Source: Pseudomonadota bacterium (GTDB lineage: Bacteria > Pseudomonadota > Gammaproteobacteria > Steroidobacterales > Steroidobacteraceae). From it: 32,212 nt of DNA. Under the pieces are notes generated by a model. It was not told where the DNA came from and searched no databases. It saw nothing but the letters and a program-made list of their open reading frames with translations. Each line of letters opens with the position of its first letter. The stretch's first letter is position 1. Positions 23,465 through 32,069 of the stretch are shown piece by piece. A program made the position numbers and the translations under genes. The DNA lies in assembly GCA_021816775.1 (NCBI GenBank), contig JAKAXA010000038.1, forward strand, positions 1 through 32,212. The letters are read 5' to 3'.

Positions 23465-24997
23465 ATGCCCCGCCTGATGTCCAACCGGTCGGCCCGCTGG
23501 CTCGCCGCCGGCGCCGTCCTTCTGCTCGGCGGCTGCGCCGTCGGCCCGAATTTTGTCAAACCGAAGGCCCATGTGCCGGCGCAGTGGTCCGCGACCGCGC
23601 GGCGCAACGGTGCGGAGGGTGCCTCGCACGTGAGCACGGGCGAGCCCCCGAGCGTCGCATGGTGGTCGGATTTCCACGATCCGCTGCTCACCTCTCTGGT
23701 GCGCCAGTCCGCGCAACAGAACCTCGATGTGCGCGAGGCTGCGCTGCGCATCCGCGAGGCCGAGGCGCAGGCCCAGGCGCTCTCCGGAGCGCTCTGGCCC
23801 AATGTCTCGGCCAACGCCTCATGGAGCCGCCAGCGCATCAGTACGAACACACCGAACGGCTTTCTCTTCAGCGGCAAGTTTCCCGGGCTGCCGCCGAGCA
23901 TCACCAACCCCTACAACCAGTACCAGCTCGGTCTTGGCGTCTCCTGGGGGCTCGACCTGTTCGGCGGCACCCGCCGGGCGATCGAGGCGGCCAACGCCAC
24001 GACCCGCGCGGCAGTGTTCGACGCCCGCGGCGTCGTGCTCAGCATGCTAAGCGATGTGGCGCAGACCTACATCGAGCTGCGCGGCGCACAGCTGCGCCAG
24101 GCCATTCTCAAGCGCACGCTGCGCACCCAGCACGATCTGCTGCAGCTGACGCAGGATCGTTACGATGCGGGACTGACCTCCGACCTCGACGTGCAGAATG
24201 CGGCCACCGAGCTCAATACGACGCGCGCGCAGCTGCCGCTCGCCGATGAGCAGATCACGCTCGACATCAATCAGCTGAGCAAGCTCATGGCGCGCCAGCC
24301 CGAGGCGCTGCGCGCCGAGCTGGTGCGCGCCCGTCCGGTGCCGCCGGTGCCGCCGGTGGTGCCGATCGGCCTGCCCTCGGATCTGCTGCGCCGCCGGCCC
24401 GACATCCGCGCCGCGGAAGCCAACCTGCACGCGGCCACGGCCGAGATCGGCGTGGCGGTCTCGGAGTACTTCCCGCGCATCACACTCACGGCCGGCGGCG
24501 GCTACCAGTCCGAGGGGTTGAGCCAGCTCATCCAGACGGCGAGCCACTTCGCCTCCTTCGGCCCGGCGATCGAGCTGCCGATCTTCGAGGGCGGGCGGAT
24601 CGGGGCGACCGTGCGGCTGCGGCGCCTGCAGGCCAAGCAGGCCGCGGTCGAGTACGCGCGCACGGTGCTGAACGCCCTGAACCAGGTGGAGGATGCGATG
24701 GCGGCCTACGGTGCCGATCAGCGCCAGCGCGTCTCGCTCGAGGCGGCGGTCAAGACCAGCCGCAACGCGCTCGCGCTGGCGCGCCAGCGCTACGAGAGCG
24801 GCGTTGCCAACTTCATCGTCGTGCTCGACGCCGAGCGCACCGAGCAGCAGACCGAGCTCGCCCTGGCGAGCGCCACCACCGCGGTCTCGCTTGATCTGGT
24901 GCGCCTGTACAAGGCGGTCGGCGGGGGCTGGCAGAGCGCGAGCCTCGCCAGCGCCGCGAACGGCGGGCCGGGCGCGCGCGCTGCAATGCACGATTGA
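23465..24997 (+). CDS. NodT-type outer-membrane factor lipoprotein (efflux channel)
   Basis: A 510-residue TolC-fold lipoprotein. The signal peptide ends in a lipobox, LLGGC, with lipidated Cys24, followed by AVGPNFVKP, the usual NodT/OprM opening. Two OEP repeats follow: helices with RIREAEAQAQALSGALWPNVSA, a strand region with QYQLGLGVSWGLDLFGG, and in the second half PSDLLRRRPDIRAAEANLHAATAEIGVA and PIFEGGRIGA. The ATG at 23465 has AGGGAA upstream and gives a normal signal peptide; an ATG at 23432 overlapping the ybhR stop would add 11 residues with no ribosome site. It completes a tripartite exporter with the preceding genes. Confidence 0.93.
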   Translation: MPRLMSNRSARWLAAGAVLLLGGCAVGPNFVKPKAHVPAQWSATARRNGAEGASHVSTGEPPSVAWWSDFHDPLLTSLVRQSAQQNLDVREAALRIREAEAQAQALSGALWPNVSANASWSRQRISTNTPNGFLFSGKFPGLPPSITNPYNQYQLGLGVSWGLDLFGGTRRAIEAANATTRAAVFDARGVVLSMLSDVAQTYIELRGAQLRQAILKRTLRTQHDLLQLTQDRYDAGLTSDLDVQNAATELNTTRAQLPLADEQITLDINQLSKLMARQPEALRAELVRARPVPPVPPVVPIGLPSDLLRRRPDIRAAEANLHAATAEIGVAVSEYFPRITLTAGGGYQSEGLSQLIQTASHFASFGPAIELPIFEGGRIGATVRLRRLQAKQAAVEYARTVLNALNQVEDAMAAYGADQRQRVSLEAAVKTSRNALALARQRYESGVANFIVVLDAERTEQQTELALASATTAVSLDLVRLYKAVGGGWQSASLASAANGGPGARAAMHD

Positions 24998-25045
24998 GCG
25001 ATCCGCCCGAGGGGGCAGTCTGACATGACTCGAGGTGACCAGACG

Positions 25046-25903
25046 ATGAGCCAGCCATTCGAGACGATCAGCCAGCATCGCTGCTTCGGCGGCACCGTGG
25101 GCTTCTTCCGTCACCAGGCCGCCAGCACCGCCTGCGCGATGCGCTTTGCGGTGTTCACGCCGCCACAGGCGCGCGCCGGGCGGGTGCCGGTGCTGTACTA
25201 CCTGTCGGGACTGACCTGCACGGAGGAGACCTTCATGATCAAGGCCGGCGCGCAGCGCGTGGCCGCCGAGCTCGGCATGATGCTGGTCGCGCCCGACACC
25301 AGCCCGCGCGGCCTGAATCTGCCCGGCGAGAGCGATTCGTGGGACTTCGGCGTGGGCGCGGGTTTCTACCTGGATGCGACCGAGGCGCCCTGGTCGAGGC
25401 ACTTCCGCATGTACCGCTACGTGACGCAGGAGCTGCGCGAGCTGATCACGGCGCATTTCCCGGCCGATGCAGCCCGCAGCGGCATCTTCGGCCACTCCAT
25501 GGGCGGGCACGGCGCACTCGTGCTGGGGCTGCGCAACCCCGATATCTACCGTTCGATCTCGGCGTTCGCGCCGATTGCCGCTCCCTCCCAGTGCCCCTGG
25601 GGCAAGAAGGCCTTCGCCGGTTATCTCGGCGCAGATCACGGCCAGTGGGCGCAGTACGACGCTACCGAGCTGGCCACCGCCATCAAGGATGCGGCCCGCC
25701 GGCCGCCGCTGCTCGTCGACCAGGGCCTGGCCGATCAGTTCCTCGCCGAACAGCTGCACCCGCACCTGCTCGAGCAGGCCTGCCAGCGCAGCGGCCTTAA
25801 GCTCACGCTGCGCCGGCACGAAGGCTACGATCACAGCTATTACTTCATCTCCACGCTCATGGAGGATCACCTGCGCCATCACGCGCAGATCCTGAACCGC
25901 TGA
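25046..25903 (+). CDS. fghA: S-formylglutathione hydrolase
   Basis: A 285-residue alpha/beta hydrolase that splits S-formylglutathione into glutathione and formate, the second step of glutathione-dependent formaldehyde oxidation. The nucleophile is S151 in GHSMGGHGAL; D230 in ADQF and H263 in YDHSYYF complete the triad. LSGLTCTEETFMIKAGAQ and VAPDTSPRG are hallmark stretches of the FrmB/esterase D family. The ATG at 25046 is favoured by GAGGTGA seven bases upstream; an ATG at 25025 would add seven residues. It lies 48 bp after the efflux lipoprotein gene with no clear terminator, and 166 bp before the formate dehydrogenase genes that would consume its product. Confidence 0.95.
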   Translation: MSQPFETISQHRCFGGTVGFFRHQAASTACAMRFAVFTPPQARAGRVPVLYYLSGLTCTEETFMIKAGAQRVAAELGMMLVAPDTSPRGLNLPGESDSWDFGVGAGFYLDATEAPWSRHFRMYRYVTQELRELITAHFPADAARSGIFGHSMGGHGALVLGLRNPDIYRSISAFAPIAAPSQCPWGKKAFAGYLGADHGQWAQYDATELATAIKDAARRPPLLVDQGLADQFLAEQLHPHLLEQACQRSGLKLTLRRHEGYDHSYYFISTLMEDHLRHHAQILNR

Positions 25904-25928
25904 GCTGAAGCGCCGCGCACGGGCGTTC

Positions 25929-25967
25929 GGCAGGGGCAGCGGCGGTTGCCGCCGGGCGAGCCCTGCC
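25929..25967 (+). terminator. Nested inverted repeat after fghA
   Basis: GGCAGGG (25929-25935) pairs with CCCTGCC (25961-25967). Inside it GGCGG (25941-25945) pairs with CCGCC (25949-25953) around TTG. The structure is stable but has no T-run, so it could be a Rho-assisted terminator or RNA-end stabiliser between fghA and the fds genes. Confidence 0.35.
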
Positions 25968-26055
25968 GCACCGCGGACCCGTGCCGGAAATTGAACAGCC
26001 GCCGACGGCCGACGCCCGCGGCGGCGGCGCATCCGCCGGGGCGTGCCCATGGCCG

Positions 26056-26061
26056 TATACT
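26056..26061 (+). promoter_or_regulatory. Putative -10 element directly before fdsG
   Basis: TATACT matches five of six -10 bases. No recognisable -35 lies at the correct distance, so an activator may be needed. Transcription would start near 26068, only two bases before the fdsG ATG. Confidence 0.35.
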
Positions 26062-26069
26062 GATGGACC

Positions 26070-26561
26070 ATGCACACATCAGCGGTCGACCGGAGTCCTG
26101 ACGTTCGGCGGATCCTTGGGCAGTTCAAGGACCGTCCGGGGCCGTTGCTCGAGGTCTTGCACACGGTCCAGGCGGCGTTCGGGTTCATTCCGCCGGAATC
26201 CATCAGCCTCATCGCCGAGCACCTGAACCTCTCGCGGGCCGAGGTGCACGGTGTCGTCACGTTTTATCACCACTTCCGCTGCGCGCCGCCGGGGCAGCAC
26301 GTGCTGCAGCTGTGCCGCGCAGAGTCGTGCCAGGCGGTCGGCGCCGAGGCGCTCGCGGCGCACGCGCGCGCGCGTCTCGGGGTGGAATTTCACGAAAGCA
26401 CGCCCGATGGGCGCTTCTCGCTCGAGCCGGTCTACTGCCTGGGCAATTGCGCCTGCTCGCCGGCGGTGATGCTCGACGGCCGGCCCTACGGCCGCGTCAC
26501 GCCCGAGCGCCTCGATGCACTGCTGCGCGAGGCGGACGGGGCGCCGGGCGGGGACGAATGA
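26070..26561 (+). CDS. fdsG: NAD-dependent formate dehydrogenase gamma subunit (NuoE-like)
   Basis: A 163-residue electron-transfer subunit of the soluble molybdenum formate dehydrogenase. The N-terminal helical part ([41 protein letters not shown]) and the thioredoxin-like C-terminal half match NuoE. Four cysteines for one [2Fe-2S] cluster are visible: C82 and C87 (LCRAESC), and C123 and C127 (YCLGNC). The ATG at 26070 is the only reasonable start, yet there is no ribosome site and the likely transcript begins almost at the codon. The stop overlaps the fdsB ATG (ATGA). Confidence 0.94.
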   Translation: MHTSAVDRSPDVRRILGQFKDRPGPLLEVLHTVQAAFGFIPPESISLIAEHLNLSRAEVHGVVTFYHHFRCAPPGQHVLQLCRAESCQAVGAEALAAHARARLGVEFHESTPDGRFSLEPVYCLGNCACSPAVMLDGRPYGRVTPERLDALLREADGAPGGDE

Positions 26562-28171
26562 CCACGATTTACGTTCCAGGGGATTCCGGCGCGCTGTCAC
26601 TCGGTGCCGATGCGGTCTGCCGCGCCATCTCGCGCGAAGCGGCCGCGCGGCGGCTCGAGGTGCAAGTGGTGCGCAACGGCTCGCGGGGCGCCTACTGGCT
26701 CGAGCCGATGCTGGAGGTGGCGAGCGAGCGGGGCCGGCTGGCCTACGGGCCGGTCAGCGTCGCGGACGTGCCGGGACTGTTCGATGCGCGCTGGCTCCAG
26801 GGGGGCGCGCATCGGCTCTTGCTCGGCCCGACCGAGGAGCTCGCCTGGTTCGCCAACCAGCAGCGCCTGACCTTCGAGCGGGTCGGGGTGGTCGACCCGC
26901 GCAGTGTCGCGGACTACGTGGCGCACGGCGGCTATCAGGGCCTGCGCCGCGCGCTGTCGATGGATCCGGCCGCGGTGGTCGATCGAATCGTCCGCTCGGG
27001 ACTGCGCGGCCGCGGCGGGGCCGCATTTCCGACCGGGATCAAGTGGAAGACCGTTCTCGAGCAGCCGCCGGGCCAGAAATACGTGACCTGCAACGCCGAT
27101 GAGGGCGATTCCGGCACGTTCTCCGACCGCATGCTCATCGAAGGCGATCCGCTCAGCCTCATCGAGGGCATGACGATCGCGGGGATCGCGGTCGGGGCGA
27201 CGCAGGGCTACATCTACCTGCGCGCCGAGTATCCGCACGCGTGGCGGGCGTTGACTCAGGCGATCGCCGCGGCGTACGCGGCCGATTATCTCGGCGGCGA
27301 CGTCATGGGCAGCGGCCGGCGCTTCGAGCTCGAGATCCGAGTCGGCGCCGGCGCCTACATCTGCGGCGAAGAAACCTCCATGCTCGAGAGTCTGGAGGGG
27401 CGGCGCGGGGAAGTGCGCGTGCGGCCGCCGCTGCCGGCCGTGAAGGGCCTGTTCGGCCGCCCGACGATCGTCAACAACGTGATCACGCTCGCCACAGTGC
27501 CGCTCATTCTGCGCGAAGGCGCCGAGTTCTACGCCGGGTTCGGCATGGGCCGCTCGCGCGGCACGCTGCCGCTGCAGCTCGCCGGCAACATCAAGCACGG
27601 CGGTCTCATCGAGCGCGCCTTCGGCCTCAGCCTGCGCGAGCTCCTCTATGACTACGGCGGCGGCTCGGCGAGCGGCCGCCCGATTCGCGCCGTGCAGATC
27701 GGCGGGCCGCTCGGCGCGTACGTGCCGGCGGCGCAGTTCGATACGCCGCTCGATTACGAAGCGCTTGCCGCCATCGGCGCGATGCTCGGCCACGGCGGCA
27801 TCGTCGTATTCGACGATACCGTCGACATGGCGCGGATGGCCCGTTACGCGATGGAGTTCTGCGCCATCGAGTCGTGCGGCAAATGCACCCCGTGCCGGAT
27901 CGGCTCCACCCGCGGCGTCGAGATTATCGATCACATCATTGCCGGACGCGATCCGCAGGGTAATCTTGAGCGGCTCGAGGCGTTGTGCGATCTGATGGTG
28001 CAGGGGTCGCTGTGCGGCCTCGGCGGCATGGCGCCGTTCCCGGTGCAAAGCGCCATGAAGCATTTCCGGGAAGACTTCAGCGCGCGCGCAGCATTGATGG
28101 GCGTGCGGCCGCGGTCGGCGCCGAGCGCCGCCGCCGCCGACGTCGGAGGCAGTGACGATGTTTGCAATTGA
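26558..28171 (+). CDS. fdsB: NAD-dependent formate dehydrogenase beta subunit (NuoF-like, FMN and NAD binding)
   Basis: A 537-residue diaphorase subunit that passes electrons from the iron-sulfur chain through FMN to NAD+. [10 protein letters not shown] at 151-160 and the glycine-rich [11 protein letters not shown] at 178-188 are the FMN/NADH-binding stretches. [12 protein letters not shown] at 438-449 plus C486 bind a [4Fe-4S] cluster (C440, C443, C446, C486). The N-terminal ~100 residues are a separate thioredoxin-like domain, as is usual for FdsB, which is longer than NuoF. It overlaps fdsG by four bases and fdsA by 14 bases. Confidence 0.95.
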   Translation: MTTIYVPGDSGALSLGADAVCRAISREAAARRLEVQVVRNGSRGAYWLEPMLEVASERGRLAYGPVSVADVPGLFDARWLQGGAHRLLLGPTEELAWFANQQRLTFERVGVVDPRSVADYVAHGGYQGLRRALSMDPAAVVDRIVRSGLRGRGGAAFPTGIKWKTVLEQPPGQKYVTCNADEGDSGTFSDRMLIEGDPLSLIEGMTIAGIAVGATQGYIYLRAEYPHAWRALTQAIAAAYAADYLGGDVMGSGRRFELEIRVGAGAYICGEETSMLESLEGRRGEVRVRPPLPAVKGLFGRPTIVNNVITLATVPLILREGAEFYAGFGMGRSRGTLPLQLAGNIKHGGLIERAFGLSLRELLYDYGGGSASGRPIRAVQIGGPLGAYVPAAQFDTPLDYEALAAIGAMLGHGGIVVFDDTVDMARMARYAMEFCAIESCGKCTPCRIGSTRGVEIIDHIIAGRDPQGNLERLEALCDLMVQGSLCGLGGMAPFPVQSAMKHFREDFSARAALMGVRPRSAPSAAAADVGGSDDVCN

Positions 28172-31004
28172 CTATCATGATCAGGGCACGGCGGCGCCGG
28201 CTGCCGGCGCTGCGGTCACCCTGCAGATCGACGGACGCGAGGTCAGCGTTGCGGCGGGCACCTCGATCATGCGAGCCGCGGCGCTCGCCGGGATCGACGT
28301 ACCGAAGCTCTGCGCCACCGATACGCTGAAGGCGTTCGGATCGTGTCGCCTGTGCCTGGTGCAGATCGAGGGCCGCAAGGGCTATCCGGCCTCGTGCACG
28401 ACCCTGGTCGAGGCCGGGATGAAGGTGCGCACCCAGTCCCCAGAGCTGCACAAGCTGCGCCGCGGCGTCATCGATCTGTATGTCTCGGATCATCCGCTCG
28501 AGTGCGAGGAGTGCCCGGCCAACGGGCACTGCGAGCTGCAGTCCATGGCCGCCGCAGTCGGGGTGACGCAGACCTCCTACGAGCGCGGCGCCATGCACCG
28601 GCCGCTCGCGGTGGATCGCAGCAATCCGTACTTCGAGTTCGACCCGCAGTTGTGCATCGTGTGCTCGCGCTGCGTGCGGGCCTGCGATGAGGTGCAGGGG
28701 ACCTTCGCCCTCACCGTGCAGAGCCGCGGTTTCGACTCCAAGATCGCCGCGAGCGAGGATGAGCCGTTTCTCGAGTCCGAATGCGTCTCCTGCGGCGCGT
28801 GCATCGAGGCCTGCCCGACGGCCGCCCTCAGCGAGAAGTCCCTCGCGCGCGGCCTGCCGCGCACGCGCGCGGTCACGACCACCTGCGCCTACTGCGGGGT
28901 CGGGTGCAGCTTCACCGCGGAGATCGGCGGCAGCGCCGAGTCGCCGGAGTTGGTGCGCATGGTCCCGAACCGCAACGGCCACGCCAACCACGGGCACGCC
29001 TGCGTGAAGGGCCGCTTCGCCTACGGCTACGCCATGCACCCGGACCGGCAGTTAAAGCCCATGATCCGCAAGAGCATCCGCGAACCGTGGCGCGAGGTCT
29101 CCTGGGAGGAGGCCATCGCCTATGCGGCGAGCGAGATCCGCCGCATCCAGGGGCGCTACGGGCGCGATTCGGTCGGCGGCATCACCTCCTCGCGCTGCAC
29201 CAACGAGGAGACCTTCCTCGTGCAGAAGCTGGTGCGGGCGGCCTTCGGCACCAACAATGTCGACACTTGCGCGCGCGTGTGCCACTCGCCGACCGGCTAT
29301 GGCCTGAAGAGCACCCTCGGGGAGTCGGCCGGCACGCAGGCATTCACCTCGGTGAGCGAGGCCGATGTGATTCTGGTGATCGGCGCCAATCCGACCGACG
29401 GCCATCCGGTGTTTGCCTCGCAGATCAAGCGGCGCCTGCGCGAGGGCGCCAAGCTCATCGTCATCGACCCGCGCGCCATCGGCCTGGTGCGCAGCCCGCA
29501 CATTGCGGCGGATTACCACCTGCAGCTGCGGCCCGGCACCAACGTCGCGATGCTGAATGCGCTTGCGCACGTGGTGGTGACCGAGGGCCTCACGCGCGAG
29601 CAGTACGTCGCCGAGCGCTGCGAGGCCCCGTCCTATCAGCGCTGGAAAGCGTTCGTGTCCGAGGCGCGCAACTCGCCCGAGGCGCTCGCCGAGGTCACCG
29701 GCGTGCCGGCCGATCTGGTGCGCCGCGCGGCGCGCCTGTATGCCACTGGCGGCAACGGCGCGATCTACTACGGGCTCGGCGTGACCGAGCACAGCCAGGG
29801 CTCCACGGCGGTGATCGGCCTTGCCAATCTTGCCATGGCCACCGGGAATCTCGGGCGCGAGGGCGTCGGCGTCAACCCGCTGCGCGGCCAGAACAACGTG
29901 CAGGGCTCGTGCGACATGGGCTCCTTCCCGCACGAGTTCAGCGGCTACCGCCACGTCTCCGATGCGGCGGTGCGCGCCGAGTTCGAGCAGGCCTGGGGCG
30001 TGAAGCTCGAACCCGAGCCGGGCCTGCGCATCCCGAACATGTTCGAGGCGGCGCTCGACGGCACGTTCCGCGCGATGTACGTGCAGGGGGAGGACTTCGT
30101 GCAGTCCGACCCCGACACTCACCACGTCACGCGCGCCATGGAGGCCATGGAGTGTGTGATCGTGCAGGACCTGTTTCTCAACGAGACGGCCCAGTTCGCG
30201 CATGTTTTCCTGCCGGGCTCCTCGTTCCTCGAGAAGGACGGCACCTTCACCAACGCCGAGCGGCGCATCTCGCGCGTACGCCAGGTCATGCCGCCGCGCG
30301 CCGGATACGCCGACTGGCAGATCACCATGCTGCTGTCGAACGCGCTCGGCTACCCGATGAATTACCGCCATCCGGCCGAGATCATGGACGAGATTGCGCG
30401 CCTGACCCCGACCTTCGCGGGCGTCTCCTACGCCAAGATCGACCGCCTGGGCAGCATCCAGTGGCCCTGCAACGAGGAGGCTCCCGAGGGAACTCCCACC
30501 ATGCACGTCGGGCAGTTCGTGCGCGGCAAGGGCCGCTTCTTCGCCACCGAGTACGTGCCGACCAGCGAGCGGGTCAACAGCCGCTTCCCGCTGATCCTCA
30601 CCACCGGGCGGATCCTCTCGCAGTACAACGTCGGGGCGCAGACGCGGCGCACCGACAACGTGGTGTGGCACGCCGAGGATGTGCTCGAGATCCATCCGCA
30701 CGATGCGGAGACGCGCGGGATCGGCGACGGCGACTGGGTGGGCCTCACGAGCCGCACGGGTGAGACCGTGCTGCGCGCCCGGGTGAGCGAGCAGATCGCC
30801 CCGGGGGTCGTCTACACCACGTTCCATTTCCCGCAGACGCAGGCAAACATCGTGACGACGGAGAATTCGGACTGGGCCACCAATTGCCCGGAGTACAAGG
30901 TCACGGCCGTGCAGGTCGTGCGCGTCACCCAGGCCGAGGCCTGGCGCACGCGCACCGCGCAGGAGCGCTCCGCCGGCCGGGCGCGCGATCCGGTGCATGT
31001 CTGA
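28158..31004 (+). CDS. fdsA: NAD-dependent formate dehydrogenase alpha subunit (molybdopterin catalytic subunit)
   Basis: The 948-residue catalytic subunit oxidises formate to CO2 at a bis-MGD molybdenum centre. The N-terminal NuoG-like part carries a [2Fe-2S] site (C52, C63, C66, C80), a His-ligated cluster (H112, C116, C119, C125) and two ferredoxin-type sets (C166/169/172/176 and C209/212/215/219). A further cluster uses C243, C246, C250 and C282. The metal ligand is C375 in ARVCHSPTG, a cysteine rather than selenocysteine, with neighbouring H376. The ATG at 28158 has GGAGG eight bases upstream; a GTG at 28152 is too close to it. The C-terminal MopB-type domain (RILSQYNVGAQTRRTDNV) binds the cofactor. 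It overlaps fdsB and fdhD. Confidence 0.97.
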   Translation: MFAIDYHDQGTAAPAAGAAVTLQIDGREVSVAAGTSIMRAAALAGIDVPKLCATDTLKAFGSCRLCLVQIEGRKGYPASCTTLVEAGMKVRTQSPELHKLRRGVIDLYVSDHPLECEECPANGHCELQSMAAAVGVTQTSYERGAMHRPLAVDRSNPYFEFDPQLCIVCSRCVRACDEVQGTFALTVQSRGFDSKIAASEDEPFLESECVSCGACIEACPTAALSEKSLARGLPRTRAVTTTCAYCGVGCSFTAEIGGSAESPELVRMVPNRNGHANHGHACVKGRFAYGYAMHPDRQLKPMIRKSIREPWREVSWEEAIAYAASEIRRIQGRYGRDSVGGITSSRCTNEETFLVQKLVRAAFGTNNVDTCARVCHSPTGYGLKSTLGESAGTQAFTSVSEADVILVIGANPTDGHPVFASQIKRRLREGAKLIVIDPRAIGLVRSPHIAADYHLQLRPGTNVAMLNALAHVVVTEGLTREQYVAERCEAPSYQRWKAFVSEARNSPEALAEVTGVPADLVRRAARLYATGGNGAIYYGLGVTEHSQGSTAVIGLANLAMATGNLGREGVGVNPLRGQNNVQGSCDMGSFPHEFSGYRHVSDAAVRAEFEQAWGVKLEPEPGLRIPNMFEAALDGTFRAMYVQGEDFVQSDPDTHHVTRAMEAMECVIVQDLFLNETAQFAHVFLPGSSFLEKDGTFTNAERRISRVRQVMPPRAGYADWQITMLLSNALGYPMNYRHPAEIMDEIARLTPTFAGVSYAKIDRLGSIQWPCNEEAPEGTPTMHVGQFVRGKGRFFATEYVPTSERVNSRFPLILTTGRILSQYNVGAQTRRTDNVVWHAEDVLEIHPHDAETRGIGDGDWVGLTSRTGETVLRARVSEQIAPGVVYTTFHFPQTQANIVTTENSDWATNCPEYKVTAVQVVRVTQAEAWRTRTAQERSAGRARDPVHV

Positions 31005-31839
31005 GATTGCCGCAGGCCCCGCACCGATGGTCGCGGAGCTCCAGGTCGAGCGCTGGCGGCCCGGTGCGGTCGGGCAGGCGCTCGACCGGGTGGCCGAGGA
31101 GGTGCCGGTCGCGCTCATTTATGAGGATGTGCCACATGGGGTGATGCTGGCCACGCCGGCTGACCTGGAGGACTTCGCCGTGGGCTTCACCTTGAGCGAG
31201 GCATTGGTCGAGCGGCCCGAGGAGATCCGCGGGGTCGAGGTGCGTTACGGGCTGGAATCGGCCGAGGCGCGGGTGAGCGTCGCCTGGGAGCGCTTCACGG
31301 CGCTGCTGGAGCGGCGCCGCAACCTCACCGGGCGCACGGGCTGCGGGCTGTGCGGTGTGGAGACCGCCGAGCAGGCCGTGCGCGCGGTCAGGCCGGTGGG
31401 CGAGGGCCCTGCCGTGAGCGTGGCCGAGCTGCATGCGGCCATCGTGGCGCTCGGCGAGCTCCAGCCGCTCAATGCGCTCACGGGCAGCGTCCATGCGGCC
31501 GCCTGGGTGGCGCCGGGGCGCGGCATCGAGACGGTGCGCGAGGACGTGGGGCGGCACAACGCGCTCGACAAGCTGATCGGCGCGCGCGTGCGCTCGGGGG
31601 CGGACCTCACCGGCGGCTTCGTGCTGCTCACCAGCCGGGCGAGTTTCGAGATGGTGCAGAAGAGCGCCGCGGTCGGCATCACCTTCATCGCCGCGCTGTC
31701 GGCCCCGACGGCTCTCGCGGTCCGCATCGCGCGACAGGCGGGCGTGACGCTCGTGGCATTCGCGCGCGAGCGACAACATGTCGTGTATGCGCACCCCCGT
31801 CGCCTGGTGGGTGCCGGCGCAGATAACCGACTGTCATGA
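30997..31839 (+). CDS. fdhD: Formate dehydrogenase accessory sulfurtransferase FdhD (FdsC)
   Basis: A 280-residue protein that delivers sulfur to the molybdenum cofactor, without which formate dehydrogenase is inactive. The conserved GCGLCG carries the two functional cysteines C116 and C119. DLEDFAVGFTLSEALV and EDVGRHNALDKLIGA, followed by SRASFEMVQKSAAVGI, are the family's other conserved stretches. The ATG lies eight bases inside the end of fdsA, and the stop overlaps fdsD. The position between fdsA and fdsD is the same as fdsC in the Cupriavidus-type fdsGBACD order. Confidence 0.95.
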   Translation: MSEIAAGPAPMVAELQVERWRPGAVGQALDRVAEEVPVALIYEDVPHGVMLATPADLEDFAVGFTLSEALVERPEEIRGVEVRYGLESAEARVSVAWERFTALLERRRNLTGRTGCGLCGVETAEQAVRAVRPVGEGPAVSVAELHAAIVALGELQPLNALTGSVHAAAWVAPGRGIETVREDVGRHNALDKLIGARVRSGADLTGGFVLLTSRASFEMVQKSAAVGITFIAALSAPTALAVRIARQAGVTLVAFARERQHVVYAHPRRLVGAGADNRLS

Positions 31840-32069
31840 ACATAGATCTGCTGGTGAAGATGGTCAACGAGATCAGCGCGTTCTTCGCGGCCGAGCCGGC
31901 CCCCGGCGAGGCGGCGCAGGCTGTTGCCCAGCACCTGCGGCGCTACTGGGAGCCGCGCATGCGCCGTCAGATCATCGCTCACGTGCGGGACAACGGTGGC
32001 GCGGGGCTGACGGATCTGGCGCGGCGCGGCGTGGAGGCACTCGCCGCCGCCGAGGCGCCGAGCGCGTGA
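31836..32069 (+). CDS. fdsD: Formate dehydrogenase delta subunit
   Basis: A 77-residue small protein opening MNIDLLVKMVNEISAFF, with VAQHLRRYWEPRMRRQIIAHV and GLTDLARRGVEAL, the conserved pattern of FdsD. The delta subunit is needed for full activity or assembly of FdsABG in related bacteria; its exact contact is not shown by the sequence. The ATG overlaps the fdhD stop (ATGA), making it the last gene of the fds operon. After its stop, 143 bp to the window edge show no gene; a weak GGAGC/GCTCC stem around 32115-32135 lacks a T-run. Confidence 0.9.
   Translation: MNIDLLVKMVNEISAFFAAEPAPGEAAQAVAQHLRRYWEPRMRRQIIAHVRDNGGAGLTDLARRGVEALAAAEAPSA

Noticed and set aside
24047-26260. 737-codon minus-strand open frame spanning the outer-membrane factor, fghA and fdsG
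   Set aside because: It covers three well-supported genes and shows no conserved motif.
29052-31118. 688-codon minus-strand open frame opposite fdsA
   Set aside because: Shadow of the catalytic subunit; His/Arg/Gly-rich without domains.
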